Source of the DNA: an uncultured Clostridia bacterium
GTDB lineage: Bacteria; Bacillota; Clostridia; Oscillospirales; Acutalibacteraceae
DNA: 16,085 nucleotides
Assembly: GCA_947626485.1 (NCBI GenBank)
Contig: CANQSG010000027.1
Span: forward strand, 1 to 16,085
Direction of reading: 5' to 3'
The notes below the pieces were generated by a model. The model searched no databases, was not told the DNA's origin, and worked only from the letters and a program-made list of their open reading frames with translations. Of this stretch, positions 1-6,358 are shown in pieces. Numbering within the stretch: position 1 is the stretch's first letter; each line of letters starts with the position of its first letter. Both the position numbers and the translations under genes were made by a program.

Positions 1-786
1 CAGCGGCGAGCCGGGCGCCGAGAGCGCTTCGCCGACGGCGTCAACCGGGAAATCCGGGCGGCTCGCCATGGCGCGGATCTTGCCGGTGCCGACCTCGAGG
101 ACGACGACCGCGCCGCGCTTCAATTTGTCGGCGGCGGTGTCGACGACGGCCTGCACGTCGGCGTCGAGCGTCGTCGCAAGGCCGCTGCCGTAAGCCGCAA
201 GGTCGCCGGACAATTCCGGCTCGATGCCCGGGATCAGCTCGCCGCGCCCGTCGATCGCGTAGCGCACCGAGACGACCGCGTCGGTCGAGAGCAGCTCGTC
301 ATACGCCCCCTCGAGGCCGCTGACCCCTTTGCCCGCGCCGTCGAGGTAGCCGAGGATATGCCGCGCCGGGGAGGCGTTCGTTAAATGGCGCTGCACCTGC
401 ACGCAGACGACGCCCGCGCAGTCGATCTCCTCGGGCACCTCGACGAGCACGGGACGCCCCGCCCGCAGGCGGTCGAGCGCGTTTTCCAGCGCCTCGCCCG
501 ACAGCACGGTGCGCAGCGCGGTCACGGCGCGCGGCGTCGGCGGGACGGCGGCGAGGCAGACGGTCTCGGTGCCCGTCAGCTGCCGCAGGCGGCAGTCGAA
601 GAGGTTTTTGCGCACCGGCGCGACCTCGAGCCGATAGGTATTTTGCTGCGATTGCGCCGGCGTGACCCCCGCGCCGGCGAGCGACGCGACCCGCAGCGCG
701 CAGAAGAACAGCAGCAGCACGACGCCGAAAAAGCAGTACGCCGTCCGCCGCGCGAAGACCTGATTGAACGATTTTTCCTTTGCCGT
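1..786 (-). CDS. Class B penicillin-binding protein, N-terminal part (runs off left edge)
   Basis: Transpeptidase-family penicillin-binding protein of the PBP2/SpoVD type, which cross-links peptidoglycan stem peptides outside the membrane. The reading frame is open for 262 codons from 786 to the window edge. It shows a short basic cytoplasmic start, one membrane anchor at about residues 16-36, then a PBP dimerisation-type domain with HILGYL (143-148) and the GVSGLEGAYDELL signature (154-166), and the beginning of the transpeptidase domain (TTLDADVQAVVD, then GAVVVLEVGTGKIRAMASRP, 225-244). The catalytic SxxK lies beyond the window. The start is a problem: the codon with good Shine-Dalgarno spacing (GAAGGGGG, 8 bases upstream) is ACG at 784-786, and no ATG, GTG or TTG lies nearby in frame before the anchor. 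An ATG at 809-811 is out of frame by one base. The next in-frame GTG lies inside the membrane segment. Family assignment is firm; the exact start and whether the gene is intact are unsure. Confidence 0.85.
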
Positions 787-839
787 AAAAAAGGCCCCCT
801 TCGTAAGACATCCTGCTTTTAGGATGCCCGAAGGGGGTC
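787..839 (-). terminator. Rho-independent terminator after mltG, abutting the PBP start
   Basis: Read on the minus strand, CCCCCTTCG (837-829) pairs perfectly with CGAAGGGGG (803-795). An inner stem CATCCT/AGGATG closes an AAAAGC loop, and six Ts follow at 792-787. It lies 15 bases after the mltG stop. Its 3' arm also contains the best Shine-Dalgarno candidate for the PBP gene, so a read-through transcript would hide that site inside the hairpin (inference). Confidence 0.85.
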
Positions 840-853
840 GCGTTTAATCGGGT

Positions 854-2125
854 TTAACCCGCCCAGAGCCCCTGATTTTTCAGGCGGCGGATGGTGGCGT
901 TGTGCTGATCGTAGGTCTCGTTATAATAGAATTCCATGTTTTTGTCGGTGACAAAATAGGTGTAGGGGAAATTTTCGGTCGGCCAGAGCGCCGCGCGGAT
1001 CGAGGCAAGGCTCGGCGCGCAGAGAGGGCCGGGCGGCAGGCCTTCGTTCGTGTTGGTGTCGTACCGGCCGCCGCCGTGCTTGTATTCGGCGGTCGGCGAG
1101 GAGCCGAGGCGCTTGGGTTCGTCCCAGCTCAGGCGGTTATAGAAGACCGCCGCGACGTTCGCCATCTCCCCCGGACTGCCGCCAGCTTCGAGCTCGACGA
1201 TCGACGCCATCGTCAAAATTTCGTGCATCGTATAGCCCATTTCCTTCGCCCGGGCGCGCATTTCGGGCGTCCAGTTGTCGTTCATGGTTTGCAGCATCCG
1301 CTGCACCGCCAGCTCGGCGCATTTTTCCTCGTCGTAGCTGTAAAAATCGTAGGTGTCGGGGAAAAGGTAGCCCTCGAGCCGGTAATAGACCTCGTTGACC
1401 GGGATCTCGCTGACAAAATCGAAATTGAAGGCAGTGTCCTGCACGGCCTTGCGGAAGGCCGACGCCGAGCAGACGCCCTTTTCTTCGAGCAGCGCCATCA
1501 TGTCGTCGATCGTCGACATCTCCTTGATCGTGACGCGGACGGTCTCGGCCTTGGCGCCCTCTTCTTGCAGCATGCGGGCGAGCTCCTCGTAGCCGCTTTC
1601 GTTGTTGAAGGTGTAAACGCCGTATTTATAGGTGCCGTCGTAGCCCTTCAGCTTTGTGTAAAGGCGGAAGAGCCATTCGCTGCGGATGGCGTTGACGTCC
1701 TTAAGCTGCGCGGCGATCTGCTTCGTCGTCATGCCCTGCGTGATCTCCATGACGCACTCGTCGCCGCGGCCGGGGCCGATGCCGAGATAGTCTGAGCTGA
1801 AGACGATAAACACCGTCGCAAGGCCGATCGAAAGCGCGACGATGACGGCGATCCAGATGCCGGCGCCGAGGCAGCCCTTGCGCTTTTTGCGGCGGCGCGC
1901 CCGTTCGCGCTGCAATTCCCGCTCGTCGGGCTCCTCGGGCAGGTCGGCGGATTCGTCGACAACGAAATCCTCGCCGAGGATAAACCCGTCGGACAGACCC
2001 GGCTCGCCGCCCGTGGCGGGCAGGTCGGGCGCGGCGGCAGGCGATTCGTCGGGCGCCGGTTCGGGCTCGAAGGCCTCGGTGGGCAGGTCGACCTCGCGGG
2101 TCTCGAATTCCTTTTCTTCATCCAT
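854..2125 (-). CDS. mltG: Endolytic murein transglycosylase MltG (YceG-like)
   Basis: MltG cleaves nascent glycan strands within the chain, setting their length, as a single-pass membrane protein with its active domain outside. The product is 423 aa. Residues 1-75 are acidic and proline-rich, an RRRKKRK cluster at 78-83 gives the inside-positive flank, and the membrane span is about 85-110. The YceG domain follows with EGYLFPDTYDF (251-261), the catalytic-glutamate motif ASIVELEAG with Glu311, and GLPPGPLCAPSLASIRAAL (362-380), the family's C-terminal signature. The ATG at 2125 was chosen over upstream in-frame codons because AGGAGG sits 7 bases before it and the extra 41 residues have no family resemblance. 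It lies just upstream of a PBP and is closed by the terminator at 787-839. No canonical -35/-10 pair was found upstream; the nearest element is the palindrome CATACTATG at about 2181-2189. Confidence 0.95.
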   Translation of the reverse strand: MDEEKEFETREVDLPTEAFEPEPAPDESPAAAPDLPATGGEPGLSDGFILGEDFVVDESADLPEEPDERELQRERARRRKKRKGCLGAGIWIAVIVALSIGLATVFIVFSSDYLGIGPGRGDECVMEITQGMTTKQIAAQLKDVNAIRSEWLFRLYTKLKGYDGTYKYGVYTFNNESGYEELARMLQEEGAKAETVRVTIKEMSTIDDMMALLEEKGVCSASAFRKAVQDTAFNFDFVSEIPVNEVYYRLEGYLFPDTYDFYSYDEEKCAELAVQRMLQTMNDNWTPEMRARAKEMGYTMHEILTMASIVELEAGGSPGEMANVAAVFYNRLSWDEPKRLGSSPTAEYKHGGGRYDTNTNEGLPPGPLCAPSLASIRAALWPTENFPYTYFVTDKNMEFYYNETYDQHNATIRRLKNQGLWAG

Positions 2126-2164
2126 GTTGTTTCCTCCTGAATCCTCTCGATGGGCGCCGGAACC

Positions 2165-2189
2165 CGCGGGCGGGCGGCGGCATAGTATG
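2165..2189 (+). promoter_or_regulatory. Possible sigma-K-like promoter for the 31-codon ORF
   Basis: AACC, a 16-base spacer and CATAGTATG resemble the late mother-cell sigma-K consensus (AC, 16 bases, CATANNNTA), with one mismatch in the -10. CATAGTATG is itself palindromic, so the same island could act as a -10-like element for mltG on the other strand. This is a pattern match over a few bases in GC-rich DNA, so it is weak evidence. Confidence 0.2.
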
Positions 2190-2223
2190 GAATGAAAACG
2201 CATCGAAGGGGTGAATTGATCTG

Positions 2224-2319
2224 ATGAACAGCAGAGGTTTGTGCGCAAGCTCGGGCGACGTCACCTGGGTCCTGTTGATCCTTATCGTCCTGTTGGGATG
2301 CTGCGGGAACAACCGTTGA
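2224..2319 (+). CDS. Small hydrophobic protein, 31 aa, Cys-Cys near C-terminus
   Basis: A 31-codon ORF, ATG at 2224 to TGA at 2319. The polar start MNSRGLCASSGDVT is followed by one membrane-length segment, and the whole reads WVLLILIVLLGCCGNN near the end, then Arg. It resembles in style the very small one-span proteins common in spore-forming Bacillota (YjcZ-like and related), but no specific family can be claimed. Support comes from a GGGGTGA ribosome-binding sequence about 11 bases upstream, the strongly non-random hydrophobic run in GC-rich DNA, and a rho-independent terminator beginning 5 bases after the stop. It lies divergently from mltG, and its last 38 bases overlap the 3' end of the formyltetrahydrofolate cyclo-ligase gene antisense. 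No function is assigned. The ribosome-binding spacing is a little long. Confidence 0.6.
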   Translation: MNSRGLCASSGDVTWVLLILIVLLGCCGNNR

Positions 2320-2944
2320 CCTGCCGTTCGGGGTCTGCCGCCGGTGCAGGCTCCGAACGTTTTTTTCGGCAGGTTCGGATCCACCGGTCGGTCACGATCA
2401 CGTCGACGGCGCGGTCGAAATGCCCGTGATACATCCGTTTTTGGAGCTCGTCGCTGTAACAAAGCCCCGCCGACGCGCCGGTGAAGCGCGCCATAAAGCG
2501 GTCGTAATACCCCTTGCCGTAGCCGAGGCGGTAGCCGTTCCAGTCGAAGAGCATCGCCGGGACAAGCATCAGGCAGCCCGAAAAATCGGTGACGGCGGGG
2601 GCGGTTTCGGCGGGCTCGAGCACCGAAAAAACGCCGGGCGAGACCTCGTCGAAGGACGTGATGTAATGAAATTGCATTTGGCGCGTCGCGGTGATGCAGC
2701 GCGGGACGGCGACGCGCTTGCCGTCCGCCCAGGCGTTGGAGATGATGCGGCGGGTGTCGACCTCGATGGCGGTCGACATATAGACGAGCAGGGTCTCGCT
2801 CGGGGCGTACTGATACAGGCGGCGGACGTTTTCGGCGATGCGGCTGTCGCGCTGCGCCTTGTCGGCGGGGTCGAGCCCGGTGCGCCGCGCGCGGCAGGCC
2901 TGCCGCAGCTCCTGTTTATAGCTGCGCAAGTCTACCGGACGCAT
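2282..2944 (-). CDS. 5-formyltetrahydrofolate cyclo-ligase (MTHFS family)
   Basis: This cytoplasmic enzyme uses ATP to convert 5-formyl-THF to 5,10-methenyl-THF, returning stored folate to the one-carbon pool. The product is 220 aa. The family signature GYGKGYYDR is at 141-149, preceded by LMLVPAMLFDWNGYRL (125-140); basic N-terminal residues and the VDVIVTDRWI stretch (180-189) are also typical. The ATG at 2944 has GGAGG upstream and overlaps the end of the DJ-1 gene by 13 bases, so the two are probably translationally coupled. The last 30 residues (from about 191) look non-conserved and are encoded opposite the terminator and 3' end of the small plus-strand ORF. The family is usually about 180-200 aa, so the tail may be an acquired read-through extension (inference). 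Confidence 0.92.
   Translation of the reverse strand: MRPVDLRSYKQELRQACRARRTGLDPADKAQRDSRIAENVRRLYQYAPSETLLVYMSTAIEVDTRRIISNAWADGKRVAVPRCITATRQMQFHYITSFDEVSPGVFSVLEPAETAPAVTDFSGCLMLVPAMLFDWNGYRLGYGKGYYDRFMARFTGASAGLCYSDELQKRMYHGHFDRAVDVIVTDRWIRTCRKKRSEPAPAADPERQVNGCSRSIPTGR
2325..2366 (+). terminator. Rho-independent terminator of the small ORF
   Basis: CGTTCGG (2325-2331) pairs with CCGAACG (2353-2359), with an inner CTGC/GCAG stem, followed by seven Ts (2360-2366). It functions only in the plus direction, because the minus strand has no T run after the stem. It is embedded in the last codons of the opposing formyltetrahydrofolate cyclo-ligase gene. Confidence 0.8.
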
Positions 2945-3477
2945 CGCATCGAAGCCTCCAGCCGTTTTGCCGTTTCCGCGCCGCAAAAACGCGCGACGAG
3001 GGCGAAGCCGAAGGGCAGCGCGGCGCCCGCGCCCCACGCCGTGATGTAGTTGCCGTCGACGCAGACGGGCTCGTCGCAGACCTGCGCGCCGGTCAGCTCC
3101 TGCTCGTACCCCGAAAAGCAGGTCGCGCGGCGGCCGGCAAGCAGCCCCTTGTGCCCCAGAATCGAGGGGGCGGCGCAGATCGCGCCGATCACGCGGTCGT
3201 GCGCAGCCGCCCAGTCGATAAACTGCTGCACCCGCTCGGACTGCTCGAGGTGCAGCGTGCCCGGCATGCCGCCCGGCAGGACGACGCCCGTCAGGCTCTC
3301 GTCGGGCAGGACCTCGCAATCGAGGACGTCGGCCGTCACGGCGATGCCGTGCGCGCCGGTCACGACCTTCGCGCCGACGCCGACCAGCGCGACGTCGAGC
3401 TCGGCGCGGCGCAGCACGTCGGCCGTCGCGAGCGCCTCGGTCTCCTCAAAGCCTTCGGCTAAAAACAGATAGATCAT
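2932..3477 (-). CDS. DJ-1/PfpI family protein
   Basis: A 181-aa member of the DJ-1/ThiJ/PfpI superfamily with a class I glutamine amidotransferase-like fold. The nucleophile elbow AICAAPS puts the reactive cysteine at 101, and AEGFEETE (7-14) gives the conserved acidic residue (Glu14) that contacts it in DJ-1. VVLPGGMPG (65-73) and the length match the family. Proposed activities of the family include glyoxalase or deglycase and chaperone or redox roles; the sequence does not decide between them. The start ATG at 3477 follows AAGGAG by about 9 bases and lies 17 bases after the tmk stop. Its place between tmk and the folate cyclo-ligase suggests co-transcription with thymidylate genes, but a direct metabolic link is only inference. 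Confidence 0.9.
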   Translation of the reverse strand: MIYLFLAEGFEETEALATADVLRRAELDVALVGVGAKVVTGAHGIAVTADVLDCEVLPDESLTGVVLPGGMPGTLHLEQSERVQQFIDWAAAHDRVIGAICAAPSILGHKGLLAGRRATCFSGYEQELTGAQVCDEPVCVDGNYITAWGAGAALPFGFALVARFCGAETAKRLEASMRCVR

Positions 3478-3494
3478 CGGTCATTTCTCCTTTT

Positions 3495-4157
3495 TTATAA
3501 CACGGCCAGCACCCGGTCGAGCAGCTCCGCCGCGATGTCGTCGATCGGCCGCGCCTGCCCGTCGCGCGCGCAGGGCACGATCTGCCAGCCCCAGACCTGC
3601 GCGGCAAACCGCGCCGCCTGCCGGCAATGCTCGAGATACGCGAGGTCGCGCTCGTGAATGTCCCGCCGGTTCTCGTCCCCGCCGTACCGGTTCGCAAGCA
3701 GGCGCTGGGAGACGTCGGTCGGCATATCGAGGAAGAGCACGAGGTCGGGGCGCGGCACGCCCAGTTTGTTGTATTCGAAATCGGACAGCCAGTCGAGAAA
3801 CGCGCCCCACGCCTCGCGCGGGAGCTTTGACGCCTGATGCACCGCGTTGGAGGTGACGTACCGCCCGGAAAGCACGGTACCGCCCGCGTTGTAGAAATCG
3901 CCCCAGCTGCGGCGGAAGGAGGCGTAGCGGTCGACGGCGTAAAAGGTGGCGGCGGCGTAGGCGTTGACGTCGTCCGGCTTGTCGCCGAAGGCGCCGGAGA
4001 GGTACATGCGCACAAGGGCGCTCGAATCGGAATCGTAATCCGGGAAGGAAACCGTCCGGCAGTCGACCCCGCGCGCCGGAAGCGCGGCGGCGAGGCGTTC
4101 TAACTGGGTCGATTTGCCCGAACCGTCGAGCCCTTCCAAAACGATCAGCTTGCCCAT
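3495..4157 (-). CDS. tmk: Thymidylate kinase
   Basis: Tmk phosphorylates dTMP to dTDP with ATP in the cytoplasm, the step after thymidylate synthase. The product is 220 aa. It has a P-loop GLDGSGKST at 9-17, a DRY motif at 76-78, the nucleotide-binding stretch SGRYVTSNAVHQ at 97-108 and a basic lid region around RYGGDENRRDIHERD (157-171). In many Tmk proteins the second motif reads DRY; here it is GRY, a mild variant. The start ATG is separated from the thyX stop codon by a single base (TAA-C-ATG), with a GAGGCGG sequence just upstream inside thyX, so translation is almost certainly coupled. Confidence 0.96.
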   Translation of the reverse strand: MGKLIVLEGLDGSGKSTQLERLAAALPARGVDCRTVSFPDYDSDSSALVRMYLSGAFGDKPDDVNAYAAATFYAVDRYASFRRSWGDFYNAGGTVLSGRYVTSNAVHQASKLPREAWGAFLDWLSDFEYNKLGVPRPDLVLFLDMPTDVSQRLLANRYGGDENRRDIHERDLAYLEHCRQAARFAAQVWGWQIVPCARDGQARPIDDIAAELLDRVLAVL

Positions 4158-4158
4158 G

Positions 4159-4944
4159 TTATTCCGCCGCCTCGGTTCCGGCCTTCAGCGCGGCGTAACG
4201 GCGGCGCTGTTCGGCGGCTTTGCCGCAGGACATCTTCCCCTCCGGACAGGCGCCGGAAAGGCAGGCGGGACCGGCGGCGCGGAAGAGGTGGGGCGCCACG
4301 GCGCTGACGAGCGCGAGCATCTGGTCGGCGACGTCGCGAATCTCCCACTGGGCGCGCATACAGCAGCGGTGGCGGAAGAAATTGAGCAGGCTGCGGGCGT
4401 TCATCGTCAGCACCATTTTGGTCTCGCAGGCGTTCGGCAGGACGAAGCGGGCGTCCTCGATCGCCTTTTTCTCGGCGTTTTTCGCCGCCGTCTTCGCGTC
4501 CTGCCCCGCGGCGAGAAACGCCGCCTCGTGCCGCGCCCGCAGCAGCGAGGTCAGCCGTTCGTAATCCCGCTGATCGCGATCCATCGCCTCGCGGAAGATG
4601 CGCGCCGCTTCGTCGTCCGCCGCGATCTCGGGCGGCGTGACGTAAGAAAACTGCGCCTCGCGGACGTAGCGCTGGCTCTGCACCGAGAAGGACGCCATGC
4701 GGTGGCGGGTGATCTGGGCGAGCAGCGAGCGGGAGACGCCCTCGATGCCGAAGGTGAAGCTGACGTGCTCGATCGGGCTTTCGTGCCCGATCTCGGCGAG
4801 CATCTCGACAAAGCCCGCCGTCTTTTCGTCGGTCAGACCGTCGCGAATCTGCGAAATGGAAGCCGGCGAATAGCAGAGCTTCGCCGCCGCCGCAACGGCG
4901 CGTTCGGGGTCGGGCGTGTGGGACAACAGGGTAACAGATGCCAT
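4159..4944 (-). CDS. thyX: FAD-dependent thymidylate synthase ThyX
   Basis: ThyX methylates dUMP to dTMP using methylene-THF, FAD and NADPH, and releases THF rather than DHF. The 261-aa product carries the diagnostic RHRX7S motif at 80-90 (RHRMASFSVQS), RY at 92-93, and the second substrate-binding block NARSLLNFFRHRCCMRAQWE (182-201). A cysteine-bearing tail follows (Cys228, Cys233, Cys240), discussed separately. The ATG at 4944 follows AAGGAGA with normal spacing. It is the first gene of the thyX-tmk-DJ-1-cyclo-ligase operon, with a strong promoter at 5013-5041 and about 60 bases of leader. The pairing of ThyX with Tmk and a folate enzyme makes a coherent dTTP-supply unit. Confidence 0.97.
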   Translation of the reverse strand: MASVTLLSHTPDPERAVAAAAKLCYSPASISQIRDGLTDEKTAGFVEMLAEIGHESPIEHVSFTFGIEGVSRSLLAQITRHRMASFSVQSQRYVREAQFSYVTPPEIAADDEAARIFREAMDRDQRDYERLTSLLRARHEAAFLAAGQDAKTAAKNAEKKAIEDARFVLPNACETKMVLTMNARSLLNFFRHRCCMRAQWEIRDVADQMLALVSAVAPHLFRAAGPACLSGACPEGKMSCGKAAEQRRRYAALKAGTEAAE

Positions 4945-4961
4945 ACAGGTCTCCTTCTTGC

Positions 4962-5012
4962 GACATACAGATTGCGCGGCGGGCGGATACGCCGCATTTC
5001 GTTCTCTATGTC
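4962..5012 (-). other. Potential stem-loop in the thyX leader
   Basis: The predicted untranslated leader contains GCGGCG (4995-4990 on the minus strand) facing CGCCGC (4981-4976), with a short loop. An outer pair, GACATA/TATGTC, lies at 5012-5007 and 4967-4962. The ribosome-binding site is outside the structure. No T run follows, so it is not a terminator. Possible leader regulation is speculative. Confidence 0.3.
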
Positions 5013-5041
5013 ATTATACCAAATGCTACAAGGGATAGCAA
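5013..5041 (-). promoter_or_regulatory. Sigma-A promoter of the thyX operon
   Basis: Read on the minus strand: -35 TTGCTA (5041-5036), a 17-base spacer, and a perfect -10 TATAAT (5018-5013). Predicted transcription start is near 5006. It lies back to back with the prs promoter in a 212-base divergent gap that is clearly AT-richer than its surroundings. Confidence 0.85.
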
Positions 5042-5098
5042 TGAAAAAATTGATTTCAGTCGAAAAAGCAGAAAAAATAAAAAATTTTTGAAAACCTC

Positions 5099-5126
5099 TT
5101 TTGCGGCGCAAAAAATGTGTTATAAT
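5099..5126 (+). promoter_or_regulatory. Extended -10 promoter of prs with overlapping palindrome
   Basis: A perfect TATAAT at 5121-5126 is preceded by TGT, giving the extended -10 TGTTATAAT. No good -35 hexamer lies 16-18 bases upstream. A tract rich in A and T at 5042-5098 could serve as an UP-like element. The 15-bp palindrome TTTTGCGGCGCAAAA (5099-5113) occupies the -35 and spacer region, a classic place for a repressor site. Predicted start is near 5133, leaving a leader of about 24 bases. Confidence 0.75.
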
Positions 5127-5156
5127 GGAAGAAAGTAAAGATCGGGGGAATGAAAC

Positions 5157-6281
5157 ATGGCAAACATGGATTTCAAACACACGCCCTTCGGTGAACTCGC
5201 CATCATCAGCATGCGCGGCTGTGAGGAGATTTCTTCGCAGGTCGACTATTATCTGATGCAGTGGCGCGGGATGCCGGAGGAGCACAGCTACGTCATTCAG
5301 GCCGACTGTCCGCGGTTCGGCACCGGCGAGGCGAAGGGCGTGCTGAAGCACACGGCGCGCGGGCTGGACGTTTACATCATCTGCGACTGCTTCAATTACG
5401 GCGTCACCTACAAAATGTACGGGCAGACCGTCCCGATGAGCCCCGACGATCATTTTCAGGATCTCAAGCGCGTGATCGCCGCGCTGGGCGGCAAGGCGCG
5501 CCGCATCACCGTCATCATGCCGATGCTCTACGAGGGGCGGCAGCACCGCCGCTCGACCCGCGAATCCATGGACTGCGCGCTGGCGCTGCAGGAGCTCGCG
5601 AACATGGGCGTCAAGAACATCCTCACCTTCGACGCGCACGATCCCCGCGTGCAGAACGCCATCCCGCTCGACGGGTTCGACAACGTGCAGGCGACCTACC
5701 AGATGATCAAGGCGCTGCTGCGCAACGTGCCGGACATTCAGCTCGACCGCGATCACGCCATGGTCGTCTCCCCCGACGAGGGCGGCATGGGGCGCTGCAT
5801 CTATTATTCCTCCGTCCTCGGGCTGGAGCTCGGCATGTTCTACAAGCGCCGCAACTATTCGGTCGTCGTCGACGGGCGCAACCCCATCGAGGCGCATGAA
5901 TTCCTCGGCAACGACGTCACCGGCAAGGATTTAATCCTGGTCGACGATATGATCTCCTCGGGCGATTCGATGCTCGATATCGCCGTCAAGCTGAAGGAAA
6001 AGGGCGCCCGCCGCATCTTTATTTTCTCGACCTTCGGCCTGTTTGTCGAGGGGTTGGACAAGTTCGACGATTACTACAAGCGCGGCCTGATCGACAAGGT
6101 CTTCACCACCAACCTGATCTACACGCCGCCCGAACTCAAAGAGCGCGCTTGGTACTGCAACGTCAGCATGTCGAAGTACATCGCCTACCTCATCGACACC
6201 CTCAACTACGACAATTCGATCAGCAGCCTGCTCGACCCCGTCGACCGCATCAAGAAAATCCTCGAAGCGTATCATAAATAA
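5157..6281 (+). CDS. prs: Ribose-phosphate pyrophosphokinase (PRPP synthetase), long form
   Basis: PRPP synthetase transfers pyrophosphate from ATP to ribose 5-phosphate, supplying PRPP for purines, pyrimidines, NAD, His and Trp. The product is 374 aa, longer than the usual 310-320. Recognisable elements are MLYEGRQHRR (123-132, matching the family's RQDRK region), DAHDP (159-163, in place of the usual DLHAGQ) and the PRPP-binding loop LILVDDMISSGDS (259-271). An N-terminal region of about 60 residues and a long C-terminal segment set it apart from classic PrsA. Such divergent long forms occur in Clostridia; whether it is the cell's main PRPP synthetase cannot be told here. The start ATG at 5157 follows GGGGGAA by about 6 bases. 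It is transcribed alone, divergent from thyX. Confidence 0.88.
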   Translation: MANMDFKHTPFGELAIISMRGCEEISSQVDYYLMQWRGMPEEHSYVIQADCPRFGTGEAKGVLKHTARGLDVYIICDCFNYGVTYKMYGQTVPMSPDDHFQDLKRVIAALGGKARRITVIMPMLYEGRQHRRSTRESMDCALALQELANMGVKNILTFDAHDPRVQNAIPLDGFDNVQATYQMIKALLRNVPDIQLDRDHAMVVSPDEGGMGRCIYYSSVLGLELGMFYKRRNYSVVVDGRNPIEAHEFLGNDVTGKDLILVDDMISSGDSMLDIAVKLKEKGARRIFIFSTFGLFVEGLDKFDDYYKRGLIDKVFTTNLIYTPPELKERAWYCNVSMSKYIAYLIDTLNYDNSISSLLDPVDRIKKILEAYHK

Positions 6282-6293
6282 AGCGGATATGCG

Positions 6294-6343
6294 AGAACCC
6301 GAAGCCTGTTTTCGGCAGAAAACCGGTTCCGGGTTCTTTTTTT
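6294..6343 (+). terminator. Rho-independent terminator after prs
   Basis: AGAACCCG (6294-6301) pairs with CGGGTTCT (6330-6337). An inner GTTTTC/GAAAAC stem closes a GGCA loop, and seven Ts run 6337-6343. It lies in the 77-base convergent gap between prs and clpX. The minus strand has the same hairpin but no clear T run, so termination of clpX transcripts here is possible but less certain. Confidence 0.9.
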
Positions 6344-6358
6344 GCGCGGTGCGGAAAA

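Noticed and set aside
299..811. Minus-strand ORF starting MSYEGG at the first ATG upstream of the PBP
   Set aside because: One base out of frame with the conserved PBP sequence and Arg/Ala-rich after residue 25; only its first codons may matter, as a possible original PBP start.
4114..5091. 325-codon plus-strand ORF opposite thyX
   Set aside because: Antisense to the clear thyX motifs; no recognisable protein features.
4833..5897. 354-codon minus-strand ORF opposite prs
   Set aside because: Antisense to conserved prs and extends through the divergent promoter region; no domain seen.
6294..6343. Bidirectional terminator serving clpX as well
   Set aside because: The hairpin exists on both strands, but the minus strand lacks the following T run, so it was called only for prs.
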